From Candidatus Methylomirabilota bacterium (GTDB lineage: Bacteria > Methylomirabilota > Methylomirabilia > Rokubacteriales > CSP1-6), in assembly GCA_035764725.1 (NCBI GenBank), contig DASTYT010000041.1:1-38529 (forward strand): a DNA stretch of 38,529 bases. The letters are read 5' to 3'. Below are positions 24,866-35,337 of the stretch, piece after piece. Below the pieces are notes generated by a model that ran no database searches, had not been told where the DNA came from, and saw only the letters and a list, made by a program, of their open reading frames with translations. Numbering within the stretch: the stretch's first letter is position 1; every line of letters starts with the position of its first letter. The translations under genes and the position numbers were made by a program.

Positions 24866-24881
24866 CGCCGCCTAGGCGGCG
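24866..24881. terminator. Perfect 16-bp palindrome between convergent genes
   Basis: CGCCGCCTAGGCGGCG lies between the AidB-type gene and pcp and includes the pcp stop codon. As RNA it can form a short GC hairpin from either strand. With no T-run, a bidirectional terminator role is only possible, not shown. Confidence 0.25.
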
Positions 24882-25495
24882 AGGGCGGCGTGCGCCGCGA
24901 TCTCGGCGGCGCGGATCATCATGGCGAGCTCCATGCTCGGCTCGTCGAGCGCATGTGAGGCCACCATCGACGGGAGGAACGGGAGATGGATGAAGCCCGC
25001 GGGGATGCGGCGGGCGCTCTCGTCGAGGGCATGGAGCGCCGCATAGAGCGTGTAGTTGCAGAGGAAGGTCCCCGCGGTGTTCGACACGTAGGCGGGAATT
25101 CCCTCGCCGGTGAGGGCCTCCAGGATGGCGGGCAGCGGCAGGGTGCTCCAGTACGCGGCGGGCCCGCCCGCCACGCACGGCGTGCCACGCACGATGTCGC
25201 CGCGATTGTCGGCGAGGTGATAGTCCATCACGTTCAGCGCCGCGCGCTCGAGGGCGATGCGCATGCGGCCGCCGGCCAGCCCCAGCATCACCGCGGCGCG
25301 AAGGCCGGGCTCGGCGAGCGCGGGGAGCAGCGCGGCGCGCGCTTCCTCATGCTGCACGGGCAGGATCATCGTCCGCATCACCGCGTCGCGCACGCGGCGG
25401 CCATCGAGCGCCTTTGCGACCTCCTGCGAGGGGTTGGCGGTGTCGCCGCCGAAGGGCTCGAAGCCGGTGATGAGGACGTGGCCGCCGGTGGCCAT
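24872..25495 (-). CDS. pcp: Pyroglutamyl-peptidase I
   Basis: A 207-aa C15 cysteine peptidase that removes N-terminal pyroglutamate from peptides in the cytoplasm. The catalytic triad is visible: Glu83 (GGRMRIALERAALN), Cys146 (SNTAGTFLCNYTLY) and His170 (AGFIHLPFLP). The N-terminal ITGFEPFGGDTANPS is the family signature. Its ATG comes 2 bp after the stop of the upstream gamma-carbonic-anhydrase-like gene, so the two are one transcript. There is no sign that it serves as the PqqA protease. Confidence 0.94.
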   Translation of the reverse strand: MATGGHVLITGFEPFGGDTANPSQEVAKALDGRRVRDAVMRTMILPVQHEEARAALLPALAEPGLRAAVMLGLAGGRMRIALERAALNVMDYHLADNRGDIVRGTPCVAGGPAAYWSTLPLPAILEALTGEGIPAYVSNTAGTFLCNYTLYAALHALDESARRIPAGFIHLPFLPSMVASHALDEPSMELAMMIRAAEIAAHAALAA

Positions 25496-25497
25496 GG

Positions 25498-26022
25498 CTA
25501 GACCGGGCGCGCCCCCGCGCGATGGCGCTGGGCGAGCGCCTGATAGCCGGCGGGATTCATCTGCACCCAGCGCTCCGCGGGCGTCCCCGCCAACGGTCCG
25601 CGCACCTTGCAGGGCGCCCCCATCGCGAGCACGCCCTCGGGAATGTCCGTGCCGGGGGTCACCAGGGAGCCGGCAGCGATCATCGAGCGCGCACCGATCT
25701 TGGCGCCGTCGAGGACCGTGGAGGAATTACCCACAAGGGCCTCCTCACCGATCGTAGCCGCATGGACCATGCAGAGATGGCCGATGGTGGCGCCGGGCCC
25801 GATCTCCGTCCCGCCCGCCGGCGTGACGTGGATGACCGAGCCATCTTGCACGTTCGCGCCGCGGCGGATCACGATCGGTGAGAAGTCGGCGCGCACCACG
25901 GCGCCGTACCAGACCGATGCGTTTTCCTCGACGGTCACGTCACCGATGATGCTCGCGGTCGGGGCGATAAAGGCGGTGGGGTGGATCTTTGGAGTCTTTC
26001 CCTCGAACGAGAAGAGTGGCAT
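25498..26022 (-). CDS. Gamma-class carbonic anhydrase-like protein (YrdA/CaiE type)
   Basis: A 174-aa left-handed beta-helix protein with hexapeptide repeats (IAPTASIIGDV, IRRGANVQDGSVIHV, IGPGATIGHLCMVHAATIG). Metal-ligand histidines of the gamma-CA family sit at 65, 82 and 87. Such proteins form trimers with zinc or iron between subunits; many YrdA members show little CO2 hydration, so activity is not certain. It lies directly upstream of pcp. No clear ribosome site precedes ATG 26022. Confidence 0.9.
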   Translation of the reverse strand: MPLFSFEGKTPKIHPTAFIAPTASIIGDVTVEENASVWYGAVVRADFSPIVIRRGANVQDGSVIHVTPAGGTEIGPGATIGHLCMVHAATIGEEALVGNSSTVLDGAKIGARSMIAAGSLVTPGTDIPEGVLAMGAPCKVRGPLAGTPAERWVQMNPAGYQALAQRHRAGARPV

Positions 26023-26107
26023 GGCATAACGCTAGCATCGGCTCACTGGACATCGCAACCGTCGAGGCGTACGCTTCGCGGCCGGGCGCCCCAATGATGA
26101 GCCTGGG

Positions 26108-27145
26108 ATGAGCATCCCCAAGATCGTCGCCGTCGCCACGGCCACGCCCGCCCACCGCTTCGATCAGGCCACCATTCTGCGCATGGCCGGCTATCCGGAC
26201 GCCCAGCGTGCCGGCTTCTTCGCGAACAGCCAGATCGAGGGGCGCTATCTCTACTTCGATCCCGCCACCTTCAAGCCCGACGAGACGCCCCAGGAGAGCG
26301 TGGACGACCTGAACGATCGCTTCCGTCGCGGCGCCCTCGAGCTGTCGTCGGCGGCGGCGCGGAAGGCCATCGCGAAGGCAGGGTGGAAGCCTGAGGACGT
26401 GGACTTCATCGCCACCACGACGTGCACCGGCCGCCTCTGCCCCAGCCTCGACGCCCACCTCGTGAGCCTCCTGGGCTTCCGCCCGGACGTGCAGCGCGCG
26501 CACGTCGGCGACACTGGATGCGCCGCCGCGATGGTGGTGCTCCAGCAGGCCTGGAATCACCTGCGTGCGTTCCCCCGCCACCGCGCGGTGGTGGTGGCTG
26601 TCGAGCTCTGCTCGGCCGCCTACTACCTCGACGACCGGCTCGAGAGCGCGGTCGCTCATGCGATCTTCGCCGACGGCGCGGGGGCGCTGGCCCTGTCGTG
26701 CGAGGGCGAGGGGCCGGCCGTGGTGGAGCACCGCACGCTATTCCGGCCTGAGCATCTGGGCGCGATGGGCTTCGAGTACCCGGGTGGTCGCCCGCGCGTG
26801 GTGCTCTCCAAGGAGGTGCGCCGGATCGGCGGGGGCATGATGCGCGAGATGGCGCAACTCTTGATGGCCGCGCACGGTCTCAAGAAGGAGGACGTGGCTC
26901 ACTTCGTTCTCCACTCCGCGGGCCGTCGCGTGATCGAGCAGGCCAAGACGCTGCTCGAGCTGACCGACGAGCAGATCGCACACTCCCGGCACGTGCTCCG
27001 CGTGTTCGGCAACATGTCCTCCGCCACCATCCTGTTCGTCCTCGAGGAGGCGCTGCGTGCTGGGGCGCCCCAGCCCGGCGACTGGGGACTGATGATCGCC
27101 CTCGGCCCCGGCTTCGCCGCCGAGGGCGCGCTGCTGCGCTGGTAG
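26108..27145 (+). CDS. Type III polyketide synthase (chalcone/stilbene synthase family)
   Basis: A 345-aa thiolase-fold enzyme. The Cys-His-Asn triad is present: Cys138 (HVGDTGCAAAM), His269 (FVLHSAGRRV) and Asn302 (VFGNMSSATI). Other family marks are FADGAGALAL and the C-terminal ALGPGFAAEGALLRW, matching the GFGPG loop. It is KAS III-like in ancestry, but GNMSS and the GPG loop favour type III PKS. It extends a CoA-bound starter with malonyl-CoA and cyclises it. The next two genes, a methyltransferase starting at the very next base and a flavoprotein, make a tailoring cassette like those for phenolic lipids and quinones. Starter and chain length cannot be read from sequence. Confidence 0.9.
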   Translation: MSIPKIVAVATATPAHRFDQATILRMAGYPDAQRAGFFANSQIEGRYLYFDPATFKPDETPQESVDDLNDRFRRGALELSSAAARKAIAKAGWKPEDVDFIATTTCTGRLCPSLDAHLVSLLGFRPDVQRAHVGDTGCAAAMVVLQQAWNHLRAFPRHRAVVVAVELCSAAYYLDDRLESAVAHAIFADGAGALALSCEGEGPAVVEHRTLFRPEHLGAMGFEYPGGRPRVVLSKEVRRIGGGMMREMAQLLMAAHGLKKEDVAHFVLHSAGRRVIEQAKTLLELTDEQIAHSRHVLRVFGNMSSATILFVLEEALRAGAPQPGDWGLMIALGPGFAAEGALLRW

Positions 27146-27859
27146 ATGCGCTTCGTCCGGCCGCTCTCGCGTGCCGCCGGCGCCGTCGAGCTCGAGGACG
27201 GCCCCGCCCCGTTCGCGGAGCGCGCGCGGAACGTCGTCGAGATCGCGCGGCTCAATGGCGTCTTCGGCGGCCGGCTCGTCACCGTGCACCACGTGCGGCG
27301 CCTGCTCGCCCGACTGCCAGCCGACAGGACCGCCACCATCCTCGATCTCGGCACTGGGGGCGGGGACATTCCACGCTCCGTCGTGTGCTGGGCGCGGCGC
27401 GCGGGCCGCTCGATCCGCGTGATCGCGCTGGACCGGGACCCGGCGACTCTCGCGGTGGCCCGACGGACGGTCGCCGGCTATCCGGAGATCACCCTGCTGC
27501 GGGCGGACGCGCTCGCCCTGCCCTTCCGGGACCGCGCGGTGGACGTTGCCATTACCGCGCTGACCCTGCATCATTTCGAGCCCGCGGCCGCCACCAGGTG
27601 TCTCGCCGCGATGGGCCGGGTGGCGAGCGTGGGCGTCGTCGTCAACGACCTCGCGCGGAGCCGAATGGCCTGGGCGCTGGTGTGGCTGGTCACCCGGGTG
27701 CTCGGCTGCGGGCGCATGTCGCGTCACGACGGGCCGCTCTCCGTCCGCCGCGCCTACACCGCGGATGAGCTGCGCGGGCTCTGCGCGCGCGCGGGCCTCG
27801 AAGGCGTGGCGGTGCGCCGGTACGCACCGCTGCTGCGGCTCTGCGCGGTCACCGAATAG
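27146..27859 (+). CDS. Class I SAM-dependent methyltransferase in the PKS cassette
   Basis: A 237-aa Rossmann methyltransferase. Motif I is TILDLGTGGGDIPRS (about 63-77), the acidic end of strand 2 is IALDRDP, motif II/III is LLRADALALPFRDRAVDVAI, and the post-motif is ALTLHHFEPA. A hydrophobic patch near residue 165 (MAWALVWLVTRVLG) could associate with membranes or a lipid substrate. The ATG follows the PKS stop with no gap. It probably O- or C-methylates the aromatic product of the PKS. It differs in fold from the ICMT-type SrsB methyltransferase of Streptomyces phenolic-lipid clusters. Confidence 0.88.
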   Translation: MRFVRPLSRAAGAVELEDGPAPFAERARNVVEIARLNGVFGGRLVTVHHVRRLLARLPADRTATILDLGTGGGDIPRSVVCWARRAGRSIRVIALDRDPATLAVARRTVAGYPEITLLRADALALPFRDRAVDVAITALTLHHFEPAAATRCLAAMGRVASVGVVVNDLARSRMAWALVWLVTRVLGCGRMSRHDGPLSVRRAYTADELRGLCARAGLEGVAVRRYAPLLRLCAVTE

Positions 27860-27870
27860 GGGAGCGCCGG

Positions 27871-29085
27871 ATGACGCCGTACGACGTGATCGTCGTGGGG
27901 GGCGGACCGGCGGGGAGCGCGACGGCCATCCTGCTCGCCGAGCGCGGCTGGTCGGTGCTGCTGCTGGACAAGGCGGCGTTTCCACGTCCGAAGATCTGCG
28001 GTGAGTATCTCTCGCCGGAGTCCGCGCGCATCCTCGACCGCCTAGGCGTGCTCAAGGACGTGGACGCGGCGGCGCAACCCATCGTCGGCATGCGCATCAT
28101 CGCGCCGGACGGCCGGCGGCTCGAGGGGCGTTACCCCGCGCGCGGCCCCTGGCCCGGCTATCGTGGGCACGGACTCGCCATCCCCCGCGAGACGCTCGAT
28201 CGCCTCCTCTTCGAGCGTGCGCGCGTCCTTCCGCTCGACGCCCGAGAGCGTCATCGCGTGACTGAGCTCCGGCGCGCCGGCGAGGCGGTGGTGGGCGTGG
28301 GCTATGAGGATGCGGACGGCCAGCCCAAGGAGGCGGCCGCGCGCCTGGTGGTCGGCGCCGACGGACGCGCGTCGCTCGTCGCGCGCGCCCTCGGCCTCGT
28401 GCGGCCGCATCGGCTCCGGCGCATGGCGCTGATCCGGCACGTGGCGGGATTGGCCGACCTCGGGGACCTCGGCGAGATCTACGTGGACCCGCCCGACTAC
28501 GCGATCCTGAATCCGGTGGCCCCGGGCGTCGTGAACCTCGGGCTCGTGGTGCCCCACGCGCACGCGCGCGCCTTCCGCGGGCGGCTCGAGACGTTCTTCG
28601 ACGCGCGCCTGAAGCAGCTCCGTCATCTCGCCCCGCGCCTCGACGGCCTGCGGGCGGTGGGGCCGCTCCGCGCAATGGGTCCGCTCGCGTACCGCGTCGA
28701 CGAGCCCTCGGTGGACGGCGTGGCCCTCGTGGGCGACGCAGGCGGGTTCTACGATCCCTTCACCGGCGAGGGGCTCTACACCGCGCTGCGCTCGGCGGAG
28801 CTCCTCGTCGAGGTCGCGCACGCGGCGTTGCGCGCGGGCCGCTGCACCGCCGCCGCCCTCCGTCCCTACGCCCGAGCCCGGCGTGACGCGTTCCTCGGCA
28901 AGGCCCGGCTCACGCGCGCGCTCCAGGCGCTGATCGCGCGCCGCCGCGCCGCGAATCTCGCCGCGCGCCTCCTCGCCGCGCGGCCCGCCTTGCTGGCGAC
29001 GGTGATGGGCGTGCTCGGCGACTTCGTGCCCCCCGCCGCACTGCTGCGCGGGGCCCTCCTGCGCGCGCCCAGCGCGCGCGGTTGA
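27871..29085 (+). CDS. FAD-dependent oxidoreductase/hydroxylase (geranylgeranyl-reductase/FixC-like) in the PKS cassette
   Basis: A 404-aa flavoprotein. The dinucleotide fold VIVVGGGPAGSATAILLAER opens the protein (residues 6-25), followed by FPRPKICGEYLSPES, then the second FAD motif VALVGDAGGFYDPFTGEGL (about 284-302). This is the group-A flavin monooxygenase/geranylgeranyl reductase layout. In a type III PKS cassette it probably hydroxylates or oxidises the aromatic ring, possibly to a quinone, or reduces an alkyl chain. It begins 11 bp after the methyltransferase stop. A perfect TTGACA overlaps its stop codon and may belong to the IclR promoter. Confidence 0.88.
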   Translation: MTPYDVIVVGGGPAGSATAILLAERGWSVLLLDKAAFPRPKICGEYLSPESARILDRLGVLKDVDAAAQPIVGMRIIAPDGRRLEGRYPARGPWPGYRGHGLAIPRETLDRLLFERARVLPLDARERHRVTELRRAGEAVVGVGYEDADGQPKEAAARLVVGADGRASLVARALGLVRPHRLRRMALIRHVAGLADLGDLGEIYVDPPDYAILNPVAPGVVNLGLVVPHAHARAFRGRLETFFDARLKQLRHLAPRLDGLRAVGPLRAMGPLAYRVDEPSVDGVALVGDAGGFYDPFTGEGLYTALRSAELLVEVAHAALRAGRCTAAALRPYARARRDAFLGKARLTRALQALIARRRAANLAARLLAARPALLATVMGVLGDFVPPAALLRGALLRAPSARG

Positions 29086-29127
29086 CAGTTGGGGTCCGCC
29101 ATGACAGGCTTCAATTCGGCGAAAGAG

Positions 29128-29145
29128 GCATACGTTCTCATATGC
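29128..29145. promoter_or_regulatory. Inverted repeat over the IclR start codon (candidate autoregulatory operator)
   Basis: GCATA-N8-TATGC covers the ATG of the IclR gene at 29142. IclR proteins often bind palindromes at their own start region. A TTGACA at 29082-29087 could be a -35 for this gene, but no good -10 follows at 16-18 bp. Confidence 0.3.
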
Positions 29146-29978
29146 GAAGCCCTGACCCCCAGCCCGGCGCACCGGCCCCGCGTCCCCGCGACGCGGGCCC
29201 GCGGGCCATCGGTCGCGTGCTCGAGTCCCTGGAGATCCTCGCGCGCGAGCGGGGCGGGCAGACCCTCAGCGAGCTGTCCCACCGGCTCTCGTCGCCCAAG
29301 TCGAGCCTCTTCTACCTCCTCCGCTCGCTGAACCGGCTGGGGTACCTCGTGCGCGCGGAAGACGGCCGCTACCGGCTCGGGCCGGGCGCCTTCACCTTCG
29401 CCATGGCGGCGCTCTCCAACCGCGAGCTGCCGGAGCTCTCGCGGCCCTTCCTCGAGGACCTGGCCGCCAAGTGCGGCGAGACCGCGCTCATCGGCACGCT
29501 CGCCTCCGACGGTACGGTCGCCGTCTACATCGACCGGGTCGAGAGCCACAATCCGGTGCGCTACACGGTGTCGGTGGGTGATCAGCGGCCGCTCTACTGC
29601 TCGGCGCTGGGCAAGCTGCTCCTCGCCTACATGCCCCCGGAGCAGCAAGAGGAATACTTCCGGTCGGCGAAGCTCAAGGCCCTGGCGCGCCACACCATCA
29701 CCGACCGCGCCACGCTCAAGAAGGCCCTCGCCGAGATCCGGCGCGTGGGACTCTCGGTGACGCGGGACGAGCTGTCGGAAGGTTCGGCGGGCCTGGCCGC
29801 GCCGATCTTCGGGCGCGACGGCCAGGTCGTCGCCGCTCTGGTGGTGGGGGGACCGACGGTGCGCATCGTTCCCAACCTCGCGCGCTTCGGGAAGATGACC
29901 CGCGACACCGCGCGCGCGATCTCTCGGGTGCTGGGCGCCGGCGAGGAGCCGGCCGTCGCCGTCGCCGAGGCGCGCTGA
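29142..29978 (+). CDS. IclR-family transcriptional regulator
   Basis: A 278-aa regulator. The N-terminal winged helix-turn-helix (about 23-85) includes LSELSHRLSSPKSSLFYLLR, and the C-terminal IclR effector domain includes GTVAVYIDRVESHNPVRYTV, CSALGKLLLAYMPPEQQEEY and SEGSAGLAAPIFGRDGQVVA. ATG 29142 is the start nearest the conserved domain. A longer frame from 29082 would run into the flavoprotein gene. It lies 56 bp after the PKS cassette in the same direction and may control it. The effector is likely a small aromatic or acid but cannot be named. Confidence 0.9.
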   Translation: MRSPDPQPGAPAPRPRDAGPRAIGRVLESLEILARERGGQTLSELSHRLSSPKSSLFYLLRSLNRLGYLVRAEDGRYRLGPGAFTFAMAALSNRELPELSRPFLEDLAAKCGETALIGTLASDGTVAVYIDRVESHNPVRYTVSVGDQRPLYCSALGKLLLAYMPPEQQEEYFRSAKLKALARHTITDRATLKKALAEIRRVGLSVTRDELSEGSAGLAAPIFGRDGQVVAALVVGGPTVRIVPNLARFGKMTRDTARAISRVLGAGEEPAVAVAEAR

Positions 29979-29993
29979 CGCGCGCCCGCTCCC

Positions 29994-31418
29994 TCAGCGC
30001 CCGCGCGCCCGACTGCGCCGCTTGACCGGCGCCTGCTCTTCCTCGCCCGCCGCCGGCTGCGTGCCCGCGACCAGCGTGGGCAGGCCGGCGTCGCGCAGGG
30101 GCTTGCCGATGTGATCGCGGATCCAGCGGGCGTCCCACCACTCGATCGGCGTCACGGAGATCCCGTGGATGAGCACCTCGTAGTGGAGGTGATCGCCCAC
30201 CGCGAGCCCGGTCGTCCCGGTGCGGCCGAGCTCCTGGCCCTTCTGCACCGAGTCGCCCTCCTTCACCGAGAACGACGAGAGGTGGGCGTAGAGCGTCTGT
30301 AACCCCCAGCCGTGATCCAGAATCACCGCATTGCCGTAGATGGTGAGGGGGCCCGCGTAGAGCACGATGCCCGAATTCGCCGCGGGCACGGGGCTGTGCT
30401 TGAGCGAGGCGAGGTCATAGCCCAGGTGCACCTGGACGTCGATCTCGCGGCCCTCGTAGCGGTAGGAGCGCGTCTCCGCGAAGTTCGAGAACACCTTGGA
30501 GTTGTGGGGCTGGAGGAAGGGGCCTTCGAACAGGGGGCGCGGCTGGGTGCGGGTGGCGAGCTCGCGCTTCTTCTGCTCGGCGGCCTTGCGCTGATCCCGG
30601 TTGATGCGGAGGAATGCGGCGACGAGCGCCTCGCCCTGGGCGCTGGCCTGGTCGGGCAGGAGCTCCGCCACCTTCTCCTTGAGGAAGGCCTCCTTCACCT
30701 CGATCGCGTCCGTGGGGAATTTCCGCGCCTTGATCTCGGCGGCGACGGGCCGCGTGACCGCATTGCCCGCTTCGTCCTGCGCGAGCACGGAGATGGCGCC
30801 CCGCGGCGCGTCCCACGGCAGCGCCAGCAAGCCGACGAGGATGCCGGAGTCTGGCGGTCCCGCGGGGAATGCGGGGAAGAAGAGGCCGCCCGCGTTCACG
30901 CCCACCCGGGAGGCGCCCTTCGAGCGAAAGACCACGAGCCCGCCGCCGCCCTGGGCGAGGTAGCGGGTGTACGAGAGCACCTCCAGCGTGGGTGGGGTGA
31001 AGTCGAGCGTCACCGGGACGGTGAGCACCGGTCGATCGTCGACGCGGAGCGGCCGCCAGAAGCTGTCGCGGGCGCGGACCTCCAGCGTCGCCTGACCCTC
31101 GCGTAGTCCGGTGTTGCGTCCCTCGACGACGAGGTCGACCTTCTTCTCGGGACCGGGGGCGGCGAACGTCTGCGCCGCGAGCACCACCCGGCCCTGGCCC
31201 TGCACGAGGCGCACCTCCACGCTCAGGACGGAGCCGCGCTCCGCGCGGAGGCTCAGATTGAGCGGGGTCTTCACGCCGATGAAGCGCAGCGGGGGAACGA
31301 TCTCGGCGTGGACTCCATGGACGGTCTGTCGCCAGGCGAGAATCGAGATCCCGACCACGATGAGGAGGGCGGGGAGGAGGACGAGGTAGAACCAGAACCG
31401 GGCGCCGATCCGAGCCAC
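29994..31418 (-). CDS. Membrane-anchored M23 (LytM-type) peptidase
   Basis: A 474-aa protein with one N-terminal transmembrane anchor (FWFYLVLLPALLIVVGISIL), a beta-rich periplasmic region (~60-260), and a C-terminal peptidase_M23 domain (~300-430). Zinc ligands are His331 and Asp335 (HLGYDLAS) and His412 of DHLHYEV, with His410 as the catalytic His. The domain should be active on peptidoglycan cross-links. The tail is basic (KRRSRARGR). I chose the GTG at 31418 because a good promoter predicts transcription to start exactly there; a TTG at 31454 in the same frame would add 12 basic residues but sits on the -35. Possible role in cell-wall remodelling, loosely linked to the sugar-salvage locus at the other end. 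Confidence 0.88.
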   Translation of the reverse strand: MARIGARFWFYLVLLPALLIVVGISILAWRQTVHGVHAEIVPPLRFIGVKTPLNLSLRAERGSVLSVEVRLVQGQGRVVLAAQTFAAPGPEKKVDLVVEGRNTGLREGQATLEVRARDSFWRPLRVDDRPVLTVPVTLDFTPPTLEVLSYTRYLAQGGGGLVVFRSKGASRVGVNAGGLFFPAFPAGPPDSGILVGLLALPWDAPRGAISVLAQDEAGNAVTRPVAAEIKARKFPTDAIEVKEAFLKEKVAELLPDQASAQGEALVAAFLRINRDQRKAAEQKKRELATRTQPRPLFEGPFLQPHNSKVFSNFAETRSYRYEGREIDVQVHLGYDLASLKHSPVPAANSGIVLYAGPLTIYGNAVILDHGWGLQTLYAHLSSFSVKEGDSVQKGQELGRTGTTGLAVGDHLHYEVLIHGISVTPIEWWDARWIRDHIGKPLRDAGLPTLVAGTQPAAGEEEQAPVKRRSRARGR

Positions 31419-31424
31419 CTTGGG

Positions 31425-31454
31425 ATCATACCGACGCGCGCGTCGAGCCGTCAA
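31425..31454 (-). promoter_or_regulatory. Promoter of the M23 peptidase, predicted leaderless
   Basis: Minus strand: TTGACG (31449-31454), 18-bp spacer, TATGAT (31425-31430). Seven bases on, transcription would start at about 31418, the G of the in-frame GTG, with no room for a Shine-Dalgarno. Confidence 0.55.
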
Positions 31455-31474
31455 TTTTCGTGCTAGAAGAAGCC

Positions 31475-31885
31475 ATGGGAGCGCGCGTGGGTCGCGCCGC
31501 GGCGGCGCTCGGGCTCGCCGCGAGCGCGGGCGCGCACCTGCTGAGCTTCACGCCGCTGGGCGCCCGCGTACCCGACTCGTTCATCGTCGTGATCTTCGCT
31601 GGCGCGATCGTGCTGCTCCTTGTCATGCTCGCCCGGCTTCGCCGGCGCGTGGCGCCGGCCCGCGCCGGGCGCCGGGTGGAGGTGCTCGACTGGCGTGGCC
31701 TCTCTCGTCGGGTGCCGGCGCCGCTCAGCGGCCTCGTCGTAACCGTCGCCGCCTACTCGCTTCTCAACTTCGCCCTCGCCGTGCTCACCGAGGCGGGCGC
31801 GCTCCGCATCGCCACCGGGCATGGGCTGCTCTTCTACCTCATTCCCTTCACGTACTTCGCCCACGTGGAGCCCACCTTGAGTTGA
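31475..31885 (+). CDS. Small integral membrane protein (136 aa), unknown
   Basis: Not a family I recognise. Four hydrophobic segments: GRAAAALGLAASAGAHLLSF, SFIVVIFAGAIVLLLVMLA, LSGLVVTVAAYSLLNFALAV and GHGLLFYLIPFTYF, with an Arg-rich cytoplasmic loop between the second and third. ATG 31475 was taken rather than GTG 31460, with a GAAGAAG purine tract upstream. It is divergent from the M23 gene and 54 bp before nuoL. The nuoL promoter lies on its stop codon, so it is probably a separate transcription unit. Confidence 0.6.
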   Translation: MGARVGRAAAALGLAASAGAHLLSFTPLGARVPDSFIVVIFAGAIVLLLVMLARLRRRVAPARAGRRVEVLDWRGLSRRVPAPLSGLVVTVAAYSLLNFALAVLTEAGALRIATGHGLLFYLIPFTYFAHVEPTLS

Positions 31886-31910
31886 CACCCGGAACCCGTT
31901 TGGATAGAGT
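31882..31910 (+). promoter_or_regulatory. Promoter of nuoLMN, overlapping the upstream stop codon
   Basis: A perfect TTGACA (31882-31887), 17-bp spacer, TAGAGT (31905-31910). The start is predicted near 31917, 23 nt before nuoL. The -10 is flanked by an inverted repeat (AACCCG at 31893-31898, CGGGTT at 31915-31920) that could be an operator. Confidence 0.65.
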
Positions 31911-31939
31911 GAGCCGGGTTTGTTCCCGAAAGCACATAC

Positions 31940-33823
<1,884 letters not shown>

Positions 33824-33828
33824 GGGGT

Positions 33829-35337
33829 ATGACCCTGTCCCTCGTGGTATTCCTCCCCGCGGTGGGCGCGGTGATCATCGGGCTGCTCCCGCGCGCCCGC
33901 GACGAGACGGTGAAGCGCGCGGTCCTCGCGGTGGCGCTGCTGACGTTCCTCGTGTCGCTGCCGCTCTACACGGGCTTCGACGCGCGCGTGGCCGACTACC
34001 AGTTCCAGGAGCGGCGGCCGTGGTTGCCGTCGCTCGGCATCGGCTACCACGTCGGCATCGACGGGATCAGCCTGCTGCTGGTGCTCCTGACCACCTTCCT
34101 CATGCCGATCACGCTGCTGGCGTCGTGGCACGCCATCGAGAAGCGGTGGAAGGAGTTCGCCGTCACCATGCTGCTGCTGGAGACGGGGATGCTGGGGGTC
34201 TTCGTCGCCCTGGACCTCTTCCTCTTCTACGTCTTCTGGGAAGCGATGCTGATTCCGATGTACCTCGTCATCGGGGTCTGGGGCGGGACGAACCGGGTGT
34301 ACGCCGCGGTGAAGTTCGTCCTCTACACCCTCGCCGGCTCTCTGCTCATGCTGGTCGCCATCCTGGCCCTCTTCTTCCAGCACGGCGCCGTCACCGGCAA
34401 CTACACCTTCGATCTCCCCGTGCTCGCCCAGTACGTGATGCCGGGCGGGCGCGTGCAGAACCTCCTCTTCCTCGCCTTCGCCCTCGCCTTCGCCATCAAG
34501 GTGCCGATGTTCCCCTTCCACACGTGGCTGCCCGACGCGCACGTCGAGGCGCCCACGCCGGGCAGCGTGATCCTGGCCGGCGTTCTCCTGAAGATGGGGA
34601 CCTACGGCTTCCTGCGCTTCTGCCTGCCCCTGTTCCCGCAGGCGAGCATGACCTTCGCCCCGTGGATCATCGCGCTCGCCATCGTGGGGATCATCTACGG
34701 CGCGTGGGTGTCGACCGTGCAGGCGGACATCAAGAAGCTCGTGGCGTACTCCTCGGTGAGCCATCTGGGCTTCGTGATGCTGGGTCTCTTCGCCCTCAAC
34801 GCCCAGGGGGTGGTGGGCGGCATCATCCAGATGGTGAACCACGGGCTGAGCACGGGGGCGCTCTTCCTCCTCGTGGGCATGATCTACGAGCGCCGCCACA
34901 CGCGGCTCATCGAGCAGTTCGGCGGGATCTGGAAGGTGATGCCCGCGTTCAGCGTGCTCTTCATGATCGTCACCTTCTCGTCCATCGGGCTCCCCGGCCT
35001 CAATGGGTTCGTGGGTGAGTTCCTGATCCTCGTGGGGGCGTTCCAGTGGAACCGGCTCGCCGCCGCGCTCGCCACCACCGGCATCATCTTCGCCGCCGTC
35101 TACATGCTGTGGATGTACCAGCGCGTGATCTTCGGCGAGCTCACGCGCGAGGAGAACCGCGGCCTCACCGACCTCTCGGTGCGCGAGTGGGTGGTGCTGG
35201 TCCCGGTGCTGCTCCTCATCGTGTGGATCGGCGTCTATCCCGGGCCGTTCACCGGCGTGACGGAGGCGAGCGTGCAGGCCCTCATCAGCCAAGTCCAGGC
35301 CAAGGCCGCCGCGACGGCGGCTCTCGCGTCCCGCTAG
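33829..35337 (+). CDS. nuoM: NADH-quinone oxidoreductase subunit M
   Basis: A 502-aa complex I antiporter-like subunit. Glu138 ([20 protein letters not shown]) and Lys224 ([20 protein letters not shown]) are the conserved proton-path residues, followed by [20 protein letters not shown] and [17 protein letters not shown] 33829 is 5 bp after the nuoL stop, with GAGGGG overlapping that stop. A much longer open frame upstream is spurious read-through of the nuoL region. It ends directly against nuoN. Confidence 0.95.
   Translation: MTLSLVVFLPAVGAVIIGLLPRARDETVKRAVLAVALLTFLVSLPLYTGFDARVADYQFQERRPWLPSLGIGYHVGIDGISLLLVLLTTFLMPITLLASWHAIEKRWKEFAVTMLLLETGMLGVFVALDLFLFYVFWEAMLIPMYLVIGVWGGTNRVYAAVKFVLYTLAGSLLMLVAILALFFQHGAVTGNYTFDLPVLAQYVMPGGRVQNLLFLAFALAFAIKVPMFPFHTWLPDAHVEAPTPGSVILAGVLLKMGTYGFLRFCLPLFPQASMTFAPWIIALAIVGIIYGAWVSTVQADIKKLVAYSSVSHLGFVMLGLFALNAQGVVGGIIQMVNHGLSTGALFLLVGMIYERRHTRLIEQFGGIWKVMPAFSVLFMIVTFSSIGLPGLNGFVGEFLILVGAFQWNRLAAALATTGIIFAAVYMLWMYQRVIFGELTREENRGLTDLSVREWVVLVPVLLLIVWIGVYPGPFTGVTEASVQALISQVQAKAAATAALASR

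Noticed and set aside
24872..25495. Pyroglutamyl peptidase as the missing protease for PqqA processing
   Set aside because: It removes N-terminal pyroglutamate only, is not in the pqq operon, and is paired with a gamma-carbonic-anhydrase-like gene.
26047..26075. TGGACA-N17-TACGCT as a promoter for the type III PKS gene
   Set aside because: The -10 matches only three of six positions; too weak to call without RNA data.
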